Origin: Solen grandis
Lineage: Eukaryota > Mollusca > Bivalvia > Adapedonta > Solenidae
DNA: 64,000 nucleotides
Direction: 5' to 3'
Assembly: GCA_021229015.1 (NCBI GenBank)
Contig: CM037783.1
Span: 54,797,311 to 54,861,310 of the forward strand
The notes under the pieces are model-generated. The model was not told where the DNA came from, did no database searches, and saw only the letters and a program-made list of their open reading frames with translations. The translations under genes and the position numbers were made by a program. Shown one piece after another: positions 37,201 through 46,200 of the stretch (position 1 is its first letter; every line of letters starts with the position of its first letter).

Positions 37201-40200
37201 AGCTTTGATTTTTGGTTGAGCATGTCTTAGATCCTACCAAGTTGTTCAAATATGCCCTGGGGTCAAAATTGGCCCCGCCCCAGGGGTCACCTGATTTTAC
37301 ATAGGCTAATATAGGAAATACTTGAAAAAATCTTCTTCTCAGAAACCACAAGGCCTGGAGTTTAGATATTTGGTATGTAGCATGATCTTGACTCTCTACC
37401 AAGATTGTTCAAATTATGACCCTGGGGTCAAAATGGCCCAACCCAGGGGTCACTTGATTTAACATAGGCTAATATAGGAAAAACTTGAAAAATCTTCTTC
37501 TCAGAAACCACAAGGCCTGGGTTTAGATATTTGGTGTGAGCATTGTCTTTAGATCACTACCAAGTTTGTTCAAATCATGGCCCTGGGGTCAAATTTGGCC
37601 CCGCCCCAGGGGTCACCTGATTTTACATAGGCTAATATAGGAAAAACTTAAAAAGATCTTATGATCTCTACCAAGATTGTAAAAATTATGACCCTGGGGT
37701 CAAAATTGGCCCCGCCCCAGGTGTCACTTGATTTAACATAGGCTAATATAGGAAAAAACCTTGAAAAATCTTCTTCTCAGAAACCACAAGGCATAGAGTT
37801 AAGATATTTGGTGTGTAGCATTGTCTGGTGGATCTCTACCAAGTTTGTTCAAATCATGACCCTGGGTCAAAATTGGCCCCGCCCCAGGGGTCACTTGATT
37901 TAACATATGCTAATATAGGAAAAACTTGAAAAATCTTCTTCTCAGAAACCACAAGGCCCGGGGTTAAGATATTTGGTTTGCAGCACTGTCTAGTAGATCA
38001 CAACCAAATTTGTTCAAATCATGGCCCTGGGGTCAAATTTGGCCCTGCCCCAGGGGTCACTTGATTTAACATAAGCTAATATAGGAAATACTTGAAAAAA
38101 TCTTCTTCTCAGAAACCACAAGGCCTGGAGTTTAGATATTTGGTATGTAGCATGATCTTATGACTCTCTACCAAGATTGTTCAAATTATGACCCTGGGGT
38201 CAAAATTGGCCCCACCCCAGGTGTCACTTGATTTAACATAGGCTAATATAGGAAAAACTTGAAAAATCTTCTTCTCAGAAACCACAAGGCCTAGGGTTTG
38301 GATATTTGGTATGTAACATGGGCTAATAGACCTCTACCCAGTTTGTTCAAATCATGACCCTGGGGTCAAAATTGGCTCTGCCCCAGGGGTCACTTGATTT
38401 TACATAGCCTAATGATATCAGGTGAGCGATCCAGGGCCATCATGGCCCTCTTGTTTTTTCTCCCATGAACGATTATTACTTGCCACAGACCGTCAGCCTC
38501 GATTTAATAAACATATCGCGCTTTTATTTTTCTTTTCTTTTTTTTTTGCACTTTTTTTTCTTGCCGCTTAACAAATTGACTCAATAACAACATGAAAGAA
38601 ATCGGCATTTTAAAGTTCACACGCAAGTATGTACCTAAATTCTGATGTTCGTTCAACTGGGAATTACCATTTGCTTAAAATAACTTAGTTAAAATACCAG
38701 CCCTTGACGGTACGTAATATTCCCCCCAAATATTAAGCCTTATTTCACATTCGTAGTAGTAAATGATAATAAATGGATAACTAACTAGATATATATAATA
38801 TTTTCAAACATACATGCATATATATTCACATGAATTACAACAAGTTAGTTTTGAATCTTGATAAAATGTATAACTTACAGTCACCATTGACATGGAAGAA
38901 AGCTGATCACGTGACATGGAAGATAGAGTTTTCTTCCATGAGGGAAATCCCTATCTTTGTATGCTGAACATGAGAGAAATTCGGGGCCTTAATGGCCCTC
39001 TTGTGTAATTATCTTCCTATTTCATACCATCATAACCAATGACTATGTATACAGGTTCTTATCTATGCTCCTGGAGTCTGGCTTCTGCATCAAAGCATTT
39101 TGCGGGGGTATTAATCACCTTCAGTGATAGATCTAGTTTGGTCTGTCTGTCTTTTTGTTTGCACAAAACGTTTACCTTGACCTTAACACGGAAGTCCTTC
39201 CACCTAGAGCCTCCAAACTTAATATGTACATGCACTTCATAAGCTCTAATCGTCAGACCCACTGACATGTTCCAGGGCCAAAGGTCAGGGTCACAATGAC
39301 ACAATACAGCAACTATTAATATTAGCCACATTATGAATTTGCTTCCATCAATAACTTCCTAACTTCACAGGTGTATGCACTACTCGTCAGGTGACTTTGA
39401 CCTTCAAATGACCTTGATTCCAAAATTCTAACCCCCTTCCCACACCCCCTGCGTGGACATGGAGTTCATTCGAATGTAGGACTTGTTTATTTTCTTACTT
39501 AATTTTTGTCCGGAACATAACCCAAAAAGTATAAAAGACATTTTACTTTGAAACTATACATGTAGATAGATCTCAAGGAGAAGAAGTGCAATGCACAAGA
39601 ACCGTAACCTTAAATATCAATATTGTTTGAGTTGTTGCCCTTTGTTAAATTTTGTCTGGATCATTACTTATGCACTACGAAACATATAATCTTGGAACTT
39701 CATAGATGGATAGGTCACATGGTGAAAAGCAGTACACAAGAACTTTATTTCTGTACGTATTTTTAAATAGTTATTGCCCGTTGTTTAATTTCATATGCTA
39801 TTAAGTTTTGTCCGGAGCATACCTCATTCACTATGAAACAATTTTGAAGCCCCAACGCCATAGAGGAGGATTACAGTGCACAAGATCCGTACCTTTACAC
39901 ATCATTATTTTGGAATCCTAATTATTCTTTAACATGTGAAAAATAACAATGTATTTCTATTTCGAAGTGTATGTGTGTCTGTGAGGGGGGGGGGGGGGCT
40001 TCAGTTTTCTAAATCTACGAAAAGAAATATCTAATTGTGGTTTGATATTTTAATATGATAATGCTGTCAGTCCACTAGTACTGCGGTATGACAACCCGCT
40101 ACGAAATGGCCTCATAAACATATGTAATTCCAAACTAATATTGATAATGAATTTATCATATCCTCCCATCACAGAAGTGGATTCATGCTCGTCACGTCAC

Positions 40201-43200
40201 AACTCTCCCCGTCTTACTCTCATATTACATTACGCTAAGGTTGGATTAATCACCTTGAGTAATAGGTGTCATTCTGTTGCTTCAAATTCATTACTATATA
40301 GTGTTTACATCCATTTGAATATCCCGCCAAATTCAATAAGTAAAGAAATCAACATTTCAATTGTTTCCTCCAATGAGAATACTCCGAAATCATTATGTGT
40401 AAAAAAATCTACAATGGTTGGGTATTTCAGAACACGAAGCACAGAGAAATGTAGTTGATGAAGCGTCTGCTACTGGAGGAGCTGCAAGTCAAATGAAAGG
40501 TAAATATTTACATATGTTTAAACTGTTCTTATTGATAATTATATTTTCATTAATGGTTTTTAAAGTTGCATAACCTTGAAACCTCATCGGTGGATAGGTC
40601 ACATTATGGAGAAGAGCAGTGCACAAGAACTTTATTTCTGCGCGTAATTTTTAAATAGTTATTGCCCGTTGTTTAATTTCATATTCTATTAAGTTTTGTT
40701 CGGAGCATAACTCGTTCACTATGAAACAATTTTGAAGCTCCAACGCCATAGAGGAGGATTGCAGTGCACAAAAAACCGTAGCTTTGCACATCATAATTTT
40801 GGAGTCCTAATTATTCTTTAACATGTGAAAAATAACAATGTATTCCTATTTCGAGTGACAATCTCTGTTTGCAAAAATGGGCTTATGTGTTGGTAATTGA
40901 AGACATGGTAGATCCACTACTTTTTAAAGCAAATAAAACAGACTCTGGTGACAGGGCTCTTGTGCATATGACACTGTGTGCCTCAGTGTATGTGTGTCTG
41001 TGAGGGGTGGGGGGGGGGGGACTTCTGTTTTCTTAATCTACGAAAAGAAATATCTAGTTGTGGTTTGATATTTTAATTTGATAATGCTGTCAGTCCACTA
41101 GTACTGCGGTATGACAACCCGCTACGAAATGGCCTCATTAACATTTGTATGTAATTCCAAACTAATATTGATAATGAATTTATCATATCCTCCCATCACA
41201 GAAGTGGATTCATGCTCGTCACGTCACAACTCTCCCCGTCTTACTTTCATATTACATTACGCTAAGGTTGGATTAATCACCTTGAGTAATAGGTGTCATT
41301 CTGTTGCTTTAAATTCATTACCATATAGTGTTTACATCCATTTGAATATCCCGACAAATTCAACAAGTAAAGAAATCAACATTTCAATTGTTTCCTCCAA
41401 TGAGAATACTCCGAAATCATTAAGTGTAAACAAATCTACAATGGTTGGGTATTTCAGAACACGAAGCACAGAGAAATGTAGTTGATGAAGCGTCTGCTAC
41501 TGGAGGAGCTGCAAGTCAAATGAAAGGTAAATATTTACATATATTTAAACTGTTCTTATTGTTAATTATATTTTCATTAATGGTTTTTAAAGTGGTACAA
41601 CCTACTCCTAGCAAATTATATGTTGGAAGGTATATCGTGTTTCATGTACGTTACTTTTCAATTCTCTTAAACACACATTGAAAACACAAAACAGCAATCA
41701 CATGATCAAAATTACGAGCATCGACTGATTGCCATAGTAATCGAGTTGAAGTAAAATAATCTAGTGTCTGTCTTTGTGTCTGTCTTATAACATTCAGATG
41801 GATGGTTTATCGTCGTTTTTTTTTTTTTTTGTCTGATGCATGGAATTTAGTTTAATAATCGTTTCAGCTTCATTTGAATACAAACAAACGACATTAAAGC
41901 ATGCATATACTTTCAGAGTTTTTTTTGCTGTTGTTTCTTAAAGAGCATATCTTTACAATTGCATGCCAGCAGTTGTTTTTGTATCATCTGTTGTAAGCAG
42001 AAGTGACACATAGTGACCATTTTTCTTTCGTCTGTCTGCCCGTCACGCTTCAGCGTATGACACATTATTTCCAAAGAATACTCTTGTTTTTGATGTCGCC
42101 CACGATGTTAATTAATTTCCAAATTGAAAATAACTACTATATTTTAGAAATAAGTAGTGTGGTATCTACGAAAGGTTTGGAGTATTACCCGTGTACAAAG
42201 GATAATTGTAAAAACTACTTTTTTAATGTAACTGAAAATAACTACTATATTTAGAATTGTGTGGTGTAAAGTAAGGTATTAGTCTGCCACGTAAATAGAT
42301 ATGAGGTTAATATAGTGCATGAGGCTCGAGGGCAATAAAATGTGCACATCTGTCAAATTGGTCTCATTGGTTTGTTTAATTGTTTGCATTAAACAGTATT
42401 CAGTCATATTTGGAAGTTATCCTAAATTTATGGCCATTCATAAGCTATGCAAATGCAAATTTATCAGCAATCTGTTTCAATAGAACAATTTTTATTATCT
42501 ATTTTATCTTGTAATAAAGCTCAATATTTTGACAAATCGTATGTTTTACAAATTCAGGAATTATTTCTAAGCCGGGGAGTATAAAATCGTATTAACACAT
42601 TTTTTCCAGATAACAGAGTCCTACGTCCGCTGAGGTTTTCTTTAGAAATGTCTAAATAGATTTTATCCTATATGTTGACATACTTTTAATAAATCCATAC
42701 CAGTACCGATTTATCAAATTTGCTAGGTTGCTGCCAAGGTAATCCAAACATATAGGAACATTAATCCTACCAGGACATTACATTTTTGGCACAATTATTA
42801 AAATTACTGTAGGAAGTGATAATTATTAGAATTTATAAGAAACATGTCATCTGTAGGATTCTACATTTTAGTCTCAAAATGACTGAAATACTGTTGACGG
42901 GAAGTTAAAACTAATTCAGAAACAAATAGCATTGTGAATCTGATAGTCATAATGCCCGTTAGATTAAGATATTATCCAGAGTGTCTCCCCTCTTGGAGTA
43001 GATCCCTTTGCTTCAATATTGACAGTCTACTCCAGAGTATTTCGCGCGCCAATAAAATGATAAACAGATGGCATTAATAAACGAAAAAAAGGAAAGCTTC
43101 AGGTTACTAACATGTATTTGATGTCACTGTTGTCTCGTTCTTCAGACTCAGAGCCTTTTGAACTCCCATTAGAGTAACAATCAATGTTCTATGATATAGT

Positions 43201-46200
43201 GTGTGAATTTTTCGAGTTAGTATTGGTACATGTTCATTAATAACACATGAATAAGGAAATTTAGAACCGAATTAGCCAACTAGCATATTTTATTCAATTA
43301 GCAAATTCAACGATATAGTAAAAATGATTATGTTTGACAAAATTTGGCTATGCTTTATTGTTTTAAGCTCGGTTTAAACAAACGTTTTAGCAAGAAATAA
43401 AGCTTTCTGAAGTAAGTGTAACAAAGATAAAAGGTTTGGAATTCCAACAATTCTACTATTCTGTATATTCAATAACGTGCGAACCAGTTTAACACATATA
43501 GGCATAAATACTGTATAAAACCATTTTCATTGAAAATATGCAATATTGAATACGACACGTTTTCAATATTCTAATCCAAATAATTGCTGATTTTCTTATT
43601 ATCTCCCGTTTATTTATATATCAATCTTTATCAAGAACCGAACTCCTGAACTATTCAAGGTATTGATTTGAAACTTAAGATATAAATAGATAGTGAGTAG
43701 CAGAAGTGTAATGATTATGAAACAGAACTCTGTCAGGTTCTATTTTTAGCTCACCTGAGCCAGAGGCTCAAGGTGAGCTATTGTGACCGGTCTTCGTCCG
43801 TCGTCCGTCCGTCCGTCGTCCGTCCGTCCGTCCGTCCGTCGTCCGTCCGTCCGTCGTCCGTCAACATTTTGCTTCAAACGACATCTCCTCCTTAACCGCT
43901 TGGTCAATTTTGATAAAACTTTACAGGGATGTTCCTTGGGTGGTCCCCTTTCAAAGTTGTTCAAAGAATTGAATTCCATTTGGAATTCTGGTTGCCATGG
44001 CAACGGAAAGAAAAAACTTAAAATGTCTTCTTCTCCAAAACAACCAACTGAATTTCAAAATGTTTTGGCACAGATGTTCCTTTGGTAAGTGTCTACCAAG
44101 ATTGTTCAAATTATTTGGATCCGTAAAAAAACATGGCCGCCAGGGGCGGGGCTTATTTGCCTTATATGTATATAGAGAAACCTTTAAACAACATCTCCTC
44201 TGAAACCACTTGACAGAATTTGATTAAACTTGGCAGGGATGATCCTTGGGTCAACCTTCACAAAAGTTGCTAAAATAAAGTTGATCCATGTAGAACTCTG
44301 GTTGCCATGGCAACAAAAAGAAAAAAAAATGAAAACTTTAAAAATCATCTTCTTCAAAACTACTGGCCAGATTTTAAAATAAATTGGTACAGATGTTCCT
44401 TGGGTCAACCTCTACCAAAGTTGCTAAAATTATTCTGATCCGTAAAAAAACATGGCCGCCAGGGGCGGGGCTTATTTGCCTTATATGTATATAGAGAAAC
44501 CTTTAAACAACATCTCCTCTGAAACCACTTGACAGAATTTGATTAAACTTGGCAGGGATGATCCTTGGGTCAACCTTCACAAAAGTTGCTAAAATAAACT
44601 TGATCCATATAGAACTCTGGTTGCCATGGCTACAAAAAGAAAACAAATATGAAAACTTTAAAAATCATCTTCTTCAAAACTACTGGCCAGATTTTAAAAT
44701 AAATTGGAACAGATGTTCCTTGGGTCAACCTATTTATCTCAGGTGAGCGATTTAGGGCCATCATGGGCCTCTTGTTTAATTAGCTTCCATTTTTAGCTCA
44801 CCTGAGCATGAAGTGCTCGCGGTGAGCTATTGTGATCACCCGTCGTCCGTCGTCGTGCATCGTGCGATGTGCGTCGTGTGTCGTGCGTCGTGCGTCGTCA
44901 ACTATTTTCTTTAAACGACATCTCCTCTGAAACTGCTGGACAGAATTTAATGAAACTTGGCAGGAATGTTCCTTGGGTGAGGCTCTACAAAAGTTGCTAA
45001 AATAAAGTTGATCCATGAAGAACTCTGGTTGCCATGGCTACAAAAAGAAAAATAATTTGAAAACTTTAAAAATCATCTCCTTCAAAACTACTGGCCAGAT
45101 TTCAAAATAATTTGGTACAGATGTTCCTTGGGTCAACCTCTACCAAAGTTGCTAAAATTATTCCGATCCGTAAAAAAACATGGCCGCCAGGGGCAAGGCT
45201 TATTTGCCTTATATGTATATATAGAAACCTTTAAACGACATCTCCTCTGAAACCGCTGGACAGAATTTGATGAAACTTGGCAGGGATGATCCTTAGGTCA
45301 ACCTTCACAAAAGTTGCTAAAATAAAGTTGATCCATGAAGAACTCTGGTTTCCATGGCAACAAAAAGAAAAAAAATATGAAAACTTCAAAAATCATCTTC
45401 TTCAAAACTACTGGCCAGATTTCAAAATAATTTGGTACAGATGTTCCTTGGGTCAACCTCTACCAAAGTTGCTAAAATTATTCCGATCCGTAAATAAACA
45501 TGGCCGCCAGGGGCGGGGCTTATTTGCCTTATATGTATATAGAGAAACCTTTAAACGACATCTCCTCTGAAACAGCTGGACAGAATTTAATGAAACTTGG
45601 CAGGAATGTTCCTTGGGTGAGGCTCTACAAAAGTTGTTAAAATAAAGTTGATCCATGTAGAACTCTGGTTGCCATGGCTACAAAAAGAAAAATAATTTGA
45701 AAACTTTAAAAATCATCTCCTTCAAAACTACTGGCCAGATTTTAAAATAACTTGGTACAGATGTTCCTTGGGTCAACCTCTACTAACGTTGCTAAAATTA
45801 TTTCGATCCGTAAAAAAACATGGCCGCCAGGGGCGGAGCTTATTTGCCTTATATGTATATAGAGAAACCTTTAAACAACATCTCCTCTGAAACCACTGGA
45901 CAGAATTTGATTAAACTTGGCAGGGATGAACCTTGGGTCAACCTTCACAAAAGTTGCTAAAATAAACTTGATCCATGTAGAATTCTGGTTGCCATGGCAA
46001 CAAAAAATAAATATGAAAACTTAAAAAAATCATCTTCTTCAAAACTACTGGCCAGATTTCAAAATAATTTGGTACAGATGTTCCTTGGGTCAACCTCTAC
46101 CAAAGTTGCTAAAAAAAATTCCGATCCGTAAAAAACATGGCCGCCAGGGGCGGGGCTTATTTGCCTTATATGTATATAGGGAAAACTTTAATCAACAGTT

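Larger units (their letters stand above)
39690..41590 (+). repeat. Tandem duplication of ~0.9-1.0 kb including an exon
   Basis: Copy 1 (about 39700-40570) and copy 2 (about 40580-41590) align along their length at high identity, e.g. GACAACCCGCTACGAAATGG at 40089 and 41112. Copy 2 carries about 120 extra bases (40858-40985) and differs in the length of a G-run. Each copy has one 69-nt exon near its right end. Confidence 0.9.

Noticed and set aside
40141..41485. Two similar open frames starting MIMNLSYPPITEVDSC-like
   Set aside because: They lie in the tandem duplication, in a different frame from the 69-nt exons, with no family likeness; similarity only reflects the duplicated DNA.
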